A stretch of 64,000 nt of DNA from Bacillota bacterium. Lineage in GTDB: Bacteria; Bacillota; Clostridia; Lachnospirales; Lachnospiraceae. Positions 37,601-47,162 of the stretch are shown in pieces; position 1 is the stretch's first letter; each line of letters begins with the position of its first letter. The stretch lies in the NCBI GenBank assembly GCA_023439125.1, contig JAEXOU010000010.1, forward strand, positions 62,001 to 126,000, written 5' to 3'. Both the position numbers and the translations under genes were made by a program. The notes beneath the pieces were generated by a model. The model ran no database searches and was not told where the DNA came from. It saw only the letters and a program-made list of their open reading frames with translations.

Positions 37601-38699
37601 TCAAAGATACATCAGCAACACCGATTGATTTTCCTTGGCTCATTGCCATAACAATGAGTTTTCCATTCACAAGACCTGTATTTTTATCTACACCAGTATA
37701 GTCATAGAATGTTCCTGATTTATTCGCTGTAGGAAATTCTTTATGTTCATGTCCACATAAAATAACATCAACCTCTGGTATCTTAGTTAATGCATAGGAA
37801 ACATCATCCGCGTTCTCAATAGGTTCCTCGCTTCCAAAACCAGAGTGAGCTAATACGACAATCAAGTCTGCACCTTGATCTTTTAGTAAAGCAGCTTCCT
37901 TTTTGACATTTGCAACAATATCCTCTGTCTTCCATATACCGGTATAATTATCAGTTTTTGTTGAAAGAGTTGGAATTGTCTCACCAATCACGCCGACTTT
38001 AATATTAACTGTTTTCCCTTGTTGGGTTACTGCTTCTCTTTCAATAATCATATTCTCATGAAACGGATAAGAATTGTTCTTTGCATTTGTTAGATTAGAC
38101 ACAACCGTTTTATCCAACAATCCAGAATAAGTAAGCTGACGAAGAATATAATCCTTACCATAATCAAAATCATGATTACCTAATGTAATCGCGTCATACC
38201 CGACGAGTGACATACCCAGATAGATAGGTTGAATTGCCTCTTCATCTTGTCCATAGATATATTCCATAGAAGCTTCAAATAGAACATCTCCAACATCAAA
38301 TGTAAACACGTTGGAGGCATTTTTTTCTTCTCTTGTTTTATTAATTAATGGATATGCTAATGATAATCCTTGATTATTATAGTCTGTTCCAGACAAGTAA
38401 TCAGTACTACTTATCATACCATGTAAGTCTGTCGTAAATATCATTCGAAGATCTACTATATCTTTTATAGCTTCATTCGTATCAGATGCCTCTTTGATAA
38501 CTTCGCTCTTATCCGTTACCTCTTTTGTAACCTCATTCGTACTCGTTGCCTCTTGCTTGATTTCCTGATTAACAGTTGCAGCCTTTACCGTCAGGTTATC
38601 TAAGGAAAGCCCCGAGGCGATACTACCCAAGGCAGTTGTCGCAATGGCCAGTATCGCTACTATGTTACGAAGCCTATTCTTATATCTTCTCATTCGCAT
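34647..38699 (-). CDS. Large secreted 5'-nucleotidase-like protein with Ig-like repeats
   Basis: A 1350-residue exported protein. After a signal peptide and a threonine and glutamate-rich linker, a metallophosphatase domain has TTDLHG, FDVGD, TLGNHDFDYG and CGHEHKEF, and is followed by a 5'-nucleotidase C-terminal domain (residues about 400-700) with the NYRNYTYIYKITGAQLREW region. The second half (about 780-1350) holds five or so Ig-like or Big-type repeats, each with a phrase like GSFSITIP or GTYTVNL. It probably hydrolyses nucleotides or cyclic nucleotides outside the cell. No LPXTG anchor or SLH domain is visible, so how it stays on the surface is unclear. Confidence 0.82.
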   Translation of the reverse strand: MRMRRYKNRLRNIVAILAIATTALGSIASGLSLDNLTVKAATVNQEIKQEATSTNEVTKEVTDKSEVIKEASDTNEAIKDIVDLRMIFTTDLHGMISSTDYLSGTDYNNQGLSLAYPLINKTREEKNASNVFTFDVGDVLFEASMEYIYGQDEEAIQPIYLGMSLVGYDAITLGNHDFDYGKDYILRQLTYSGLLDKTVVSNLTNAKNNSYPFHENMIIEREAVTQQGKTVNIKVGVIGETIPTLSTKTDNYTGIWKTEDIVANVKKEAALLKDQGADLIVVLAHSGFGSEEPIENADDVSYALTKIPEVDVILCGHEHKEFPTANKSGTFYDYTGVDKNTGLVNGKLIVMAMSQGKSIGVADVSLSYDENGNFKIEKQSGEVRRISDYKLKEDSRILSFMENWKEELEIYRTKGLIQLEDGVTLQNYLGLLGDNAVLQLQNDARIAYARKYIESVDQSYAGYPVIAAASHISYGANSGDDFVNISGSISTADLFTVQNYRNYTYIYKITGAQLREWLELSASAYNTLEIGSKDTQFLIHNDWLNDWSKFFVFDGINYTISPYIAPRYDISGTKINDTYRVSNITYDGKQVTDDMEFVIACNTITPTGIFSWAASQKIKGMYRTQYIITDYLTSLNLLGKYTPMVDHNWTIKFREDQEFLMLIPNQGVKYAKENGMYDSTLYEMDDSTLLKFKAVKPSVEEPHIVALQSVLEPTNRHYTVYVDAFSSSGIKSIKYMAEDADIENTGWNIRDEIKNNQFVAYFNETYTILAEDYNGKKAIYKVIIDNIGAKEMAAPKVWSFTNKKTVVTGRAEAGAKVYVKLGEKIYSKKANQDGSFSITIPAQISGTSFYVYAEDEENNRKSDMTKVYVKYAVPNVLSVDKYYNNSQFLTGVTADKDNFIIVVDADSRTVYVQDEETAQIVRSTLEIDFTNYDVVIAPQSVDQDGRFEISLPNIDIGTELRVVSMDYVGRVGVSTYIKVQKGGPYAPEFYNVLVSEDTIYGNVRALSKKNAVMVLVTVDGTSHTVMADKNGNFKVTLNSPITPVTTISAYAKETDSSETQRSRITYAKVGEVVSLGQSENVAFSKTSYNSSSITITYLPEESISILIPYVGGTEVVKATTSKDGTYTVNLKGELIEGSLVKVTSRNNLGKLIDSSYSLVTYRQPTKPELITDLNNSVEFIKVLTKENCKLLVDIEGIPYYISEKGTYDQKYDGYVHIIKFDRLKSGTKISMYAQNQTTNSKRLFKVVKKKAPDAPTALVAKTVTNGAIQITGNVELFLINSEKEPTLKLTKTAVYARVNGTNYSGKVEEDGTFVIQVPAITEDTDVSIFAYNRYGYGPETIFRVLVASLK

Positions 38700-38792
38700 A
38701 TTTTACCCTACCTTTATGATTCACTTTTTCGTCTATATTAATAGATAATTAAGTCATTAATAAGGCAAATTTCTTAATGAATATTTACATCT

Positions 38793-39158
38793 TTAGCTTA
38801 ACATTCCTCCAAGCATACCTGAGCAAATAATAATGATGAATGTTTTTACATAATCAAATAAATCGATTGATGTATCCCCTTTTGTAATTAGTGAAATTAT
38901 TATGTATACAATGAAGTAAATAAGTGCAGTTATTAATCCCCATAAATATCTCTTTTGTTCTACATGCTTCCCCATATAAAAACTGCCTGAGAAAACAGAT
39001 ATCATATAGATTACTACAACTGCAATGCTGACTGCCGAACCAGACATTCCAGTTTGAAGCATTAGAAAGGAGGTAATTAGCAACAAAAATAGCGTAACTA
39101 AATAAGAGAGCAGCACTGATTTGGCTAAATAAATAGTTCTAGACTTCGTATCAGTCAT
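38793..39158 (-). CDS. Four-helix membrane protein, TIGR04086-like
   Basis: A 121-residue protein with four predicted membrane helices, separated by short loops, of the kind grouped as TIGR04086 in Firmicutes. The family is usually found near yajC and tgt, which lie 1.2 kb away here. No catalytic motif is visible and the function is unknown. It is separated by 93 bp from the large nucleotidase gene downstream. Confidence 0.65.
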   Translation of the reverse strand: MTDTKSRTIYLAKSVLLSYLVTLFLLLITSFLMLQTGMSGSAVSIAVVVIYMISVFSGSFYMGKHVEQKRYLWGLITALIYFIVYIIISLITKGDTSIDLFDYVKTFIIIICSGMLGGMLS

Positions 39159-39310
39159 ACAATGAATCCTTTCATTATTTTACAAAATTCTAGTGTATTA
39201 TATGTCCCAAAACTATGACTTAGTACCAATTTCACAAAACAGTTCGATTATGATATAATGAATCTGATGATAGAAATGAAATAATAAATTAAAAGAATAT
39301 GGAGCTTATG

Positions 39311-40171
39311 ATGAATTATATTGATTTGCATGTTCATACCAATCGTTCCGATGGGACATTAACTCCATCTGAAGTGATAAGTAATGCGTTAGAAATTGGT
39401 CTGTCTGCAATTGCGATTACAGATCATGATACTGTTGAGGGAATTGCTGAAGCAAAACAATACCTAAAGGCCAACAAAAAAGAATCAGAACTTGAGATTA
39501 TTCCTGGTGTGGAGATTTCTGCTGATTATCACGGACGGGATATTCATATCCTCGGTTTATATATCGATGAAATGAACAAACAACTTAACGACAAACTTGC
39601 TAAGGCAATCGCTGACCGAGATACACGAAATGAAAAGATGGCAGCGCTCTTAAGAGCAGATGGAATCGATATTCATATAAAAGATTTAACCTTTGGTGAA
39701 CCGAATACTGTAATAACAAGAGCGCATTTTGCACGTTATCTTACAGAACATGGATATGTAAAAAATAATGCGGATGCGTTTACAAAGTACCTAGCATCCA
39801 ATACAAAATATTACGTTCCTCGAAGTTATATGACCCCAAAAGATGCAATTGATATCATAATTGACGCTGGTGGAATACCTATACTCGCTCATCCACTACT
39901 CTATAATTTGAATTTAGCTGGTGTTGAGGAACTAGTTTCCTATGTTAAATCTCTTGGAATGGTCGGAATTGAAACAATACATTCCAGTAATACTGGATTT
40001 GATGAAGGTATCATTCGTCGTTTTGCAAATAAATATAAGTTATTAATGACTGGTGGAAGTGATTTCCATGGTACGAATAAACCGAATATCCAACTTGGGA
40101 TTGGGCGGGGAAATTTAAAGATTCCTGAGACTTTATTATTAGATTTAAAAAAATACGCCTATAACCTTTAA
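39311..40171 (+). CDS. PHP-domain phosphoesterase (RNase AM/TrpH-like)
   Basis: The PHP domain opens with IDLHVHTNRSDG, followed by AITDHDTVEG, VEISADYHG, PILAHPLLY and TGGSDFHG, so all metal-binding blocks of the polymerase-and-histidinol-phosphatase fold are present. Family members with this layout (COG0613) hydrolyse 3',5'-bisphosphonucleotides or act as 5'-3' exonucleases on RNA. I place the start at 39311 because GGAG is 6 bases ahead; two earlier ATG codons are too close. It stands alone and converges on yajC. Confidence 0.85.
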   Translation: MNYIDLHVHTNRSDGTLTPSEVISNALEIGLSAIAITDHDTVEGIAEAKQYLKANKKESELEIIPGVEISADYHGRDIHILGLYIDEMNKQLNDKLAKAIADRDTRNEKMAALLRADGIDIHIKDLTFGEPNTVITRAHFARYLTEHGYVKNNADAFTKYLASNTKYYVPRSYMTPKDAIDIIIDAGGIPILAHPLLYNLNLAGVEELVSYVKSLGMVGIETIHSSNTGFDEGIIRRFANKYKLLMTGGSDFHGTNKPNIQLGIGRGNLKIPETLLLDLKKYAYNL

Positions 40172-40190
40172 ATATGAAAAAACCTTTGCA

Positions 40191-40300
40191 AAAGAATGAG
40201 CATCCTAATGTGTTTTGGAGTGCCTTACAAGACTACACGCTCTTTTGTGAGCTTGTTTCCATCTCGCACCGAACAAAAACATACCTAGATGCTCATTCTT
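40191..40300. repeat. Dispersed palindromic hairpin element (copy 4), convergent junction
   Basis: AAGAATGAGCATC pairs with GATGCTCATTCTT, with ATGTGTTTTGG opposite CCGAACAAAAACAT inside. The core GGAGTGCCTTACAAG is conserved, but the remaining core is diverged. Located between a PHP gene and yajC, which converge. Confidence 0.7.
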
Positions 40301-40310
40301 ATTTCACAGC

Positions 40311-40643
40311 CTAAACTGTTTCTTTTCCTTCTGGCTTTTCAACTTCAACGATTGCAGCTTTTTTCATTGGAATTCTACAATTCTTGTTGTTACCAAACTC
40401 AACAATAACGACTTCATCCATAACATCAATAACTACACCATAGAAACCACTTGTAGTTAATACGCTATCACCTATCGCAAGCGATGAGATCAAGGCATTC
40501 ATCTTTTTTTGTTGTTTCTTCTGTGGACGAATTGCCATAAAGTAGAACAATGCACCAATAACTACAATATAACCAATCATCCAAGTCCATGTACCGCCAG
40601 TTTGACCAGCTGCTGCAGTGTCTAAGAAAACTAATTGATTCAT
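40311..40643 (-). CDS. yajC: Preprotein translocase subunit YajC
   Basis: A 110-residue protein with one membrane helix (IGYIVVIGALFYFMAI) followed by the family motif RPQKKQQKKMNALISSL and a beta-rich cytoplasmic domain (GDSVLTTSGFYGVV). YajC associates with SecDF and YidC in the membrane. The N-terminus is slightly extended (MNQLVFLDTAAAG). It follows tgt on the same strand with a 59-bp gap, the common tgt-yajC order. Confidence 0.93.
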   Translation of the reverse strand: MNQLVFLDTAAAGQTGGTWTWMIGYIVVIGALFYFMAIRPQKKQQKKMNALISSLAIGDSVLTTSGFYGVVIDVMDEVVIVEFGNNKNCRIPMKKAAIVEVEKPEGKETV

Positions 40644-40702
40644 ATAAAATCCTCCTAAAAATTTTCTTTCCTTTTGGAATATAATTCAATGCCATTAAGC
40701 AA

Positions 40703-41836
40703 TTATTCTTGCCCCATAGCAAATCCTTCAAGTTTTTTATTCTTATACTCTTTAAATTTCTGATGCTCGATTGCGTATCTGATTTCTTCCATCATCTCAT
40801 TATAGAAATATAAGTTGTGAGTAACTAGTAGACGCAAACCTAACATTTCTTTTGCCTTTAATAAATGGCGTATATATGCTCTACTATAGTGTTTACATAC
40901 AGGGCACTGACAACCTTCCTCAATTGGTCTATCATCAAGTTCATACTTTGCATTGAGCAAATTCATCTTTCCATAATTGGTATACGCATGCCCATGTCTA
41001 CCATTACGTGCTGGGTATACACAATCAAAGAAATCAACCCCTCGTTCTACCGCTTCTAATATGTTAGCTGGTGTACCAACACCCATTAGATATGTCGGTT
41101 TTGCTTCTGGGAGATATGGTACCACATCTTCGATAATTCGATACATTTCATTATGTGATTCTCCGACTGCCAACCCACCAATTGCATAGCCATCAAGATT
41201 TAATTCGGAAATAACCTTCGCATGTTCGATTCGTATATCACTAAAGGTACCCCCTTGATTAATACCGAAGAGCATCTGATTTTTATTAATCGTATCTTCC
41301 AGAGAATTTAATCTCTTCATCTCCGCTTGGCAACGAATCAACCAACGAGTTGTACGATCAACAGAATCTTGCATATACTGTCTTGTTGCTGGATGTGGTG
41401 GACACTCATCAAATGCCATTGCGATCGTAGAAGCCAGATTCGATTGAATTTGCATACTCTCTTCAGGTCCCATGAAAATTTTTCGACCATCAATATGAGA
41501 ATTGAAGTATACACCCTCCTCTTTTATCTTACGTAAACCAGCAAGTGAGAATACTTGGAATCCTCCAGAGTCTGTTAAGATTGGTTTATCCCAAACCATA
41601 AATTTATGAAGTCCACCTAGTTTTTTTATCACTTCGTCACCAGGTCTCACATGAAGATGATACGTATTACTTAATTCCACCTGTGTTTTTATATTCTGCA
41701 AATCCATAGTGGATACTGCACCTTTAATAGCTGCAACTGTTCCAACATTCATAAATACTGGTGTCTGGATTGTGCCATGAACCGTTTGAAACTCGCCACG
41801 CTTTGCATTGCCATCCTTACATATTAACTTGTACAT
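40703..41836 (-). CDS. tgt: Queuine tRNA-ribosyltransferase
   Basis: The enzyme exchanges guanine-34 in tRNAs for Asp, Asn, His and Tyr with preQ1. The catalytic nucleophile block DSGGFQVFSL, the PVFMNVGTVAAIKG start, the base-binding GGLAVGE and the zinc site CQCPVCKHYSRAY with its later H are all there. I start at 41836 (MYKLICKDG) because AAGGAG lies 6 bases ahead; a longer N-terminus in frame lacks a ribosome site. It heads the tgt-yajC pair. Confidence 0.95.
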   Translation of the reverse strand: MYKLICKDGNAKRGEFQTVHGTIQTPVFMNVGTVAAIKGAVSTMDLQNIKTQVELSNTYHLHVRPGDEVIKKLGGLHKFMVWDKPILTDSGGFQVFSLAGLRKIKEEGVYFNSHIDGRKIFMGPEESMQIQSNLASTIAMAFDECPPHPATRQYMQDSVDRTTRWLIRCQAEMKRLNSLEDTINKNQMLFGINQGGTFSDIRIEHAKVISELNLDGYAIGGLAVGESHNEMYRIIEDVVPYLPEAKPTYLMGVGTPANILEAVERGVDFFDCVYPARNGRHGHAYTNYGKMNLLNAKYELDDRPIEEGCQCPVCKHYSRAYIRHLLKAKEMLGLRLLVTHNLYFYNEMMEEIRYAIEHQKFKEYKNKKLEGFAMGQE

Positions 41837-42046
41837 TATAAACTCCTTAATTGCGTCCGAATTCGTTAGTCTTGTACTGAATAGCCTTTTCAAGCCCACT
41901 GTAGTACAAGTATACCTTTATTGTTTACCTTTTTCAACTAAATTTTTCATAAACAAATGGAAATACTTTCTTCAATTCTTGCATATACTACTAATTTTTG
42001 GTAAGATGAGCTTAGATAGATCTTTTCTTTTTAAATGGAGGCAGCT

Positions 42047-44020
42047 ATGTCAATTAAGAAATCTCTTCGTTTAACATTTTTCATCTTTACACTTATTCCA
42101 TTGCTTATAATTGTTTGTTTTTTTAATCGTTTCTTGGGAAAAAGAAATAATGTTAACTTAGAAAAAACTACACAATATCAGATATTAACTCGAGATGAAG
42201 TTATTTCCTATTCAGGAAATAATTCTAATTATGATGCGTTGCTATCCATAGAAAAGATTAAGCAATTATTTTCTGATTATGAAAATGATTCGAATCCAGC
42301 TGAAGGCAACTTTACAATGTCATATCATAACCAGAATTACAAATATAGCTACTCATTTATTAAAGAATCGAATCAACTACTTCTAATGTCAACAGAGGTA
42401 CCCACACCATTAGATTATGGGGATGCAATACATTTTTTACTCCTAGCTATTTTAGCCTATCTACCATGTTATCTTATCCTAGATTACTACTTTCAAACTA
42501 GATTAGTACATCCTATTCTTGATTTGCGCCATGTTTTGCGTACTGCTTCAGCTGGTAATTTAGACGTTGTATCCTCACTAAGATCTACCAATGAGCTTGG
42601 CGATTTATCGCGTAACTTAAATAAGATGCTACATATTATCAAAGGTAATTATGATGAACTCGCTACCATGCATGAGCAACTAATAGAAAATGAAGATGCT
42701 CTACGAAGTAATTATAATCGTATAGAGCATATTGCCTATCATGATGGATTAACTGATTTACCTAACCGTCTTGCGTTTTTAGAATTTTCAAATGCTATTT
42801 TAAAACAAAGCGAAGTTGCAACTGATCATCATGCAATGTTTTTTATTGACTTAGATAATTTTAAGATGATAAATGATACATTAGGACATGATTATGGAGA
42901 TCGTTTGCTTGTCCATACTGCAAAACGATTAATCTCACTAATCGCAGAAAATGATTGTATCGCAAGAGCCGGTGGAGATGAATTTATGATTATGAAACCT
43001 CATATATCATCGAAAGAAGATGCCATCGATTTTGCTTTACATATACTTGATAGCTTTAAAAAACCTTTTATACTGGATAATGAAACGGCATATATCTCAT
43101 TAAGTATTGGTATTGCTTTATATCCTGAAAACGGATTAGATACGACCTCATTAACCAAAAATGCTGATATTGCAATGTATAACTCCAAAGAAAATGGTAA
43201 AAATAAATATTCTGTATTTGACAGTGAAATGGAGGAGAAACTCAATTACAAGAGTCTTATCACAGATGTACTTCGTTATGCAATACGTAACAACGAAATC
43301 TATCTTCTCTATCAACCACAAATTAGACTAAAGGATAATCAAATCATCGGTTATGAAGCTCTCCTGCGTGTTTATCATCCACGAATGGGATTGCTCTCCC
43401 CAAGAGAATTTATTCCAGTAGCTGAAGAAACTGGTCTAATTAATGAATTAGGGGACTGGGTTCTTCGCAAAGCATGTCAGTTTAATAAAAGTTTAATTGA
43501 TAATGGTATTTCTCCTTATGCTGTATCAGTTAATATATCTCCAGTTCAAATCAATCATTATAACTTTTTTAACACTTTGTCTCAGATCCTAGAAGAAACA
43601 CAATTACCTCCTCAATATCTTGAGCTAGAGCTAACGGAAAGCACTCTAGTATCCTCAATTATTGATACTGCAACTATAATCAAGCGGATGCAGGAAATTG
43701 GAGTCAAAGTTGCACTTGATGATTTTGGTACTGGATACTCAAGTTTGAATTATCTGGCTAAAATGAATATACACACTCTTAAAATAGATAAGTCCTTTAT
43801 CAATAACATTTGTGTTAATGATAAAGAACTCTCTATGGTTCATACAATCATTCGTTTAGCTCATCACCTTGGTATTCAGGTTGTTGCTGAAGGTGTTGAA
43901 CACCCTGCACAATTAGTTCTTCTAAAAGAAATTAAATGTGATATTGTTCAGGGATTTGTTTTTAGCCAGCCTCTCTTATCCAATGATTTAATGCATCTTC
44001 TCCAAACATCAAAGCATTAG
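42047..44020 (+). CDS. Membrane GGDEF-EAL cyclic di-GMP protein
   Basis: Two membrane helices (about residues 8-25 and 130-150) flank a roughly 100-residue periplasmic-side sensor, followed by a HAMP-like linker and a GGDEF domain with intact ARAGGDEFMI. The EAL domain has YEALLR, the ELTES metal Glu, and DDFGTGYSS, so both synthesis and breakdown of cyclic di-GMP are possible on paper. Which one dominates cannot be told from the sequence. The ATG at 42047 follows GGAGG by 5 bases. It is monocistronic. Confidence 0.93.
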   Translation: MSIKKSLRLTFFIFTLIPLLIIVCFFNRFLGKRNNVNLEKTTQYQILTRDEVISYSGNNSNYDALLSIEKIKQLFSDYENDSNPAEGNFTMSYHNQNYKYSYSFIKESNQLLLMSTEVPTPLDYGDAIHFLLLAILAYLPCYLILDYYFQTRLVHPILDLRHVLRTASAGNLDVVSSLRSTNELGDLSRNLNKMLHIIKGNYDELATMHEQLIENEDALRSNYNRIEHIAYHDGLTDLPNRLAFLEFSNAILKQSEVATDHHAMFFIDLDNFKMINDTLGHDYGDRLLVHTAKRLISLIAENDCIARAGGDEFMIMKPHISSKEDAIDFALHILDSFKKPFILDNETAYISLSIGIALYPENGLDTTSLTKNADIAMYNSKENGKNKYSVFDSEMEEKLNYKSLITDVLRYAIRNNEIYLLYQPQIRLKDNQIIGYEALLRVYHPRMGLLSPREFIPVAEETGLINELGDWVLRKACQFNKSLIDNGISPYAVSVNISPVQINHYNFFNTLSQILEETQLPPQYLELELTESTLVSSIIDTATIIKRMQEIGVKVALDDFGTGYSSLNYLAKMNIHTLKIDKSFINNICVNDKELSMVHTIIRLAHHLGIQVVAEGVEHPAQLVLLKEIKCDIVQGFVFSQPLLSNDLMHLLQTSKH

Positions 44021-44042
44021 TTATAAAGTATTTCTTGATAGT

Positions 44043-46274
44043 TTAGTAATAGATATCTCCCGCCTCATCAATCGTAAAGGTTGTATAGTCCGTATAGAGA
44101 GATTTTCCAAAAATATCAGCTAACTCAAAACAATAGTAATAATCGCCTGCACTCAATATATTAGCCTCAATGTAAAAATCTTCAGTTACAGTGTATTCAA
44201 CACCATATAAGGATGTGGTATCCGCTGTAACTGAATTGTAACTAACATAAATAGGAGTAATAACATCACCAGCTACAATTGGAATGGTATCTTTCGCTGC
44301 CATACCTGTTTCAGAATCAATTCCATCCCATGCTCCAACCACTTGATATTGGCCATATTCATTCTCATCATCGTAAGGGTCATCCCAAACCCACTTAATT
44401 CTCAAATTTGTTTCTTTGCCATTAAGTAAGATTGGAATACTATAAAGATTATATTCATCTGTTTCATTAACTAAAATCATCTCAAGATGCTGGTTATCTG
44501 GTAAAGTCGGCCAATATCCAGAAAATGCATCTACTACTACACCAGTATTCCAATCGACTGATACATCATTATCCATTCCAAGATAGATCATCTCATTATT
44601 TCCCATATCAGCGAAAATTGTACAATATACTCCTTGAACATAATCAATAGAATTCTCGTCGATTGTTAGTGTATAATAACCATCAGCACTCATATGAGGA
44701 GCTACTGCAAATTGAATCATAGAACTTTCCTCAGATGAAAAGTAAAAGTCATCATTGTCTTGCGTATCATACCCTTCCCAATGTTCATCCCAATTTGTAT
44801 ACCAATCCTCATTCTCAGAGGAATAATCCCCATAATAGTCACCATAATAGCCACCATAATTACCATCCCAATAATCTGAATTATATTGACTAATATTTTC
44901 ACCAGTAGAACCATATGTAATAGCGTCAATATAAACAAGATAGTACGGGCTCACACAAATACCAGAAATTGTAGACAATCCCTCATATTCAGGAACAAGT
45001 GGGTAATAGACTGACAGACCAGTTGCATCTTTATGGTCTTCTCCAGATACTTTATATACAACTGCCTCTTTGAGTGCAAAAGTAATAGCATTGGCGGCGG
45101 CTCCTCCTACTGTTTCTGAGACATTTAAAGTATATAAACCTAAATCGATTAAGTTTGAATAACCCTCATATTCAGAGTAACCACCAAAACGATCGGATGC
45201 ATAAGCACCTTTGGCTAATTCAGATACTATCGTTGGCTGATTCGTTGCCTCTGACATCTTTCTTGCTACCGCATCAAAAGCATATAATAGTTTATCAACC
45301 TTATTTAAATCTACAACTGATAATGTATAATTGGTATCTTCATAGTCTACACAGCTTTTCTTAGCAAAAGAATCACAAATTACCGTTCCAACTTGCATTC
45401 CATTTGCCGTTGGTGTATCTACTAGATATTGAGCAAGTGCTTGGTAATCCCAACCGGCTCCCCCTTCATATTCCTGAGAGGCAATCATATATTTTGCGTA
45501 AGATGCGGCTATATTAGCGACTTCAATGGTAGCCATTAAGCATGCATCAAATCCTATAAATTCAAAGTCACAATCCATCTCATGATATACTCTACGAAAA
45601 GCATCGTCCATTTCCAATAATGATAAAAAATCATAATCAAAGAGTTCATCGTAAACAACACCACCGATACTACCACTTCCATGGTCCCAGAAAATAACAC
45701 CTGTGCGATCAGCTGGATATGCATGAATTCCCCACGTTAAAAATTCATATAAGGTATTACCATCTCCCATACTGGCAAGCTTCGCTTCTCCAACTTTTTT
45801 AAGATCACCATCTTCTACTAAGAATCGTTCCAAGCGATCAGATTTAATGCCAGGATAATCCCATTCAAATGTACCGCCCGTTTGCACGACAATCTTAACG
45901 TTATCGTTATATGTAACATCTAACATTTCTAGTAAGTTACCTGTGGCATAGCATCGGCCATTGCTCTCTAAATCAGTGCCACAAAGGTAGACCAGAATTG
46001 TCCATGTATCCTTAACCTTACTAGAAGTAACCTCTTCATGCTTTTCTCGATCAATTACGATACCAGCTTCCCCTAAATCAACTGGTATCGCAGTTGGTTC
46101 TATGATAGGAGTCGGAACTTGTGTTGGTTCAACCGTTGGTGTTGATTGAATTATACTGGTTGGACTCACCACAACTCCTTTATTCCCTCGATTTCCTCTA
46201 GAACAACCTGATAATAAATTAGTACAACATACCATACATAAAATGATGGCAATCATACGTTTTCTCTTTTTCAT
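44043..46274 (-). CDS. Clostripain-family (C11) cysteine peptidase lipoprotein
   Basis: A lipobox (LLSGC) near residue 24 is followed by a proline and threonine-rich linker. The C11 peptidase domain has the catalytic His in FWDHGSGSIGG and Cys in GFDACLMATIEVAN. After it comes a YG-rich insert (SDYWDGNYGGYYGDY and on) and a C-terminal beta-rich region to residue 743. Clostripain-type peptidases cut after arginine or lysine; substrate here is unknown. The ATG at 46274 is adjacent to GGGGGAG; an upstream ATG overlaps the same site. Cell-surface location is predicted from the lipobox. Confidence 0.82.
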   Translation of the reverse strand: MKKRKRMIAIILCMVCCTNLLSGCSRGNRGNKGVVVSPTSIIQSTPTVEPTQVPTPIIEPTAIPVDLGEAGIVIDREKHEEVTSSKVKDTWTILVYLCGTDLESNGRCYATGNLLEMLDVTYNDNVKIVVQTGGTFEWDYPGIKSDRLERFLVEDGDLKKVGEAKLASMGDGNTLYEFLTWGIHAYPADRTGVIFWDHGSGSIGGVVYDELFDYDFLSLLEMDDAFRRVYHEMDCDFEFIGFDACLMATIEVANIAASYAKYMIASQEYEGGAGWDYQALAQYLVDTPTANGMQVGTVICDSFAKKSCVDYEDTNYTLSVVDLNKVDKLLYAFDAVARKMSEATNQPTIVSELAKGAYASDRFGGYSEYEGYSNLIDLGLYTLNVSETVGGAAANAITFALKEAVVYKVSGEDHKDATGLSVYYPLVPEYEGLSTISGICVSPYYLVYIDAITYGSTGENISQYNSDYWDGNYGGYYGDYYGDYSSENEDWYTNWDEHWEGYDTQDNDDFYFSSEESSMIQFAVAPHMSADGYYTLTIDENSIDYVQGVYCTIFADMGNNEMIYLGMDNDVSVDWNTGVVVDAFSGYWPTLPDNQHLEMILVNETDEYNLYSIPILLNGKETNLRIKWVWDDPYDDENEYGQYQVVGAWDGIDSETGMAAKDTIPIVAGDVITPIYVSYNSVTADTTSLYGVEYTVTEDFYIEANILSAGDYYYCFELADIFGKSLYTDYTTFTIDEAGDIYY

Positions 46275-46292
46275 ATACTCCCCCATTTCCCT

Positions 46293-47162
46293 TTAATGTG
46301 ACAAAATCTCATATCCTGTCTCAGTCACTAAAACTGTATACTCCCATTGTGCACTAGGTTTACCATCTGAAGTACGAATTGTCCATCCATCCGAAGCATC
46401 CTCTACAACAGATGCTCTTCCTAGATTAATCATTGGTTCAATCGTAAATATCATTCCTGGAACTAGTAAATAATCAGTATTCATCTGTCCAATATGGCTC
46501 ACCCAAGGTTCTTCATGAAACTCTGTTCCAATACCATGACCTCCAATTTCACGAACAACACTATATCCACATTTTTTAGCATATTGATTGATTGCATAAC
46601 CCACATTTCCAAGAAATGCCCATGGCTTTACTTGTGCTAAGCCTAATTCGAGACACTCTTTTGTTACTTCCACAAGCTTTTTGTGTTCTGGAGCCACATC
46701 ACCTATACAATACATTCTAGAGGCATCTCCATAGAAACCATCCACAATTGTTGTTGCATCAATATTGATAATATCACCTGATTTTAGAATACGTTTTGGA
46801 TCAGGAATACCATGACAAACAACTTCATTAATTGAAGTACACACACTTTTTGGATAACCCTCATATCCTAAAGTTGCAGGAATTCCTCCAATTTTTCTTG
46901 TATATTCATCCACAATAACATTCAATTCTTCCGTAGATATCCCCTCTTTTACAAAAGGCTCCACATAATCAAGCACCATTGTATTTGCTTTTCCTGCTTT
47001 TCTCATACCATCGATCATAGTTTCATTCTTTATCATATCTCTTGTTGGTACCATTGCTCCTGCTCTTGCATATTCTGCTATTTCTTGATCAATATCCATA
47101 TGACAGCTTTTATATTTTTTTCCACTTTTACACCAACATAAATCATTTCTACCGATTCTCAT
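46293..47162 (-). CDS. map: Methionine aminopeptidase with N-terminal SEC-C zinc motif
   Basis: The catalytic core has the expected metal ligands in GDIINIDATTIVDGFYGDASR, GHGIGTEFHEEPWV and FTIEPMINLG. The N-terminal 28 residues (GRNDLCWCKSGKKYKSCH) form a SEC-C zinc motif that may bind the ribosome, found in a subset of clostridial enzymes. It removes the initiator methionine from new proteins. At 289 residues it is about 40 longer than the plain bacterial form, which the zinc motif explains. Located right upstream of the clostripain-like gene on the same strand. Confidence 0.93.
   Translation of the reverse strand: MRIGRNDLCWCKSGKKYKSCHMDIDQEIAEYARAGAMVPTRDMIKNETMIDGMRKAGKANTMVLDYVEPFVKEGISTEELNVIVDEYTRKIGGIPATLGYEGYPKSVCTSINEVVCHGIPDPKRILKSGDIINIDATTIVDGFYGDASRMYCIGDVAPEHKKLVEVTKECLELGLAQVKPWAFLGNVGYAINQYAKKCGYSVVREIGGHGIGTEFHEEPWVSHIGQMNTDYLLVPGMIFTIEPMINLGRASVVEDASDGWTIRTSDGKPSAQWEYTVLVTETGYEILSH

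Noticed and set aside
44717..44938. 73-codon methionine and isoleucine-rich frame inside the clostripain-like gene
   Set aside because: It is a frame shadow of the tyrosine and glycine-rich insert of the peptidase.
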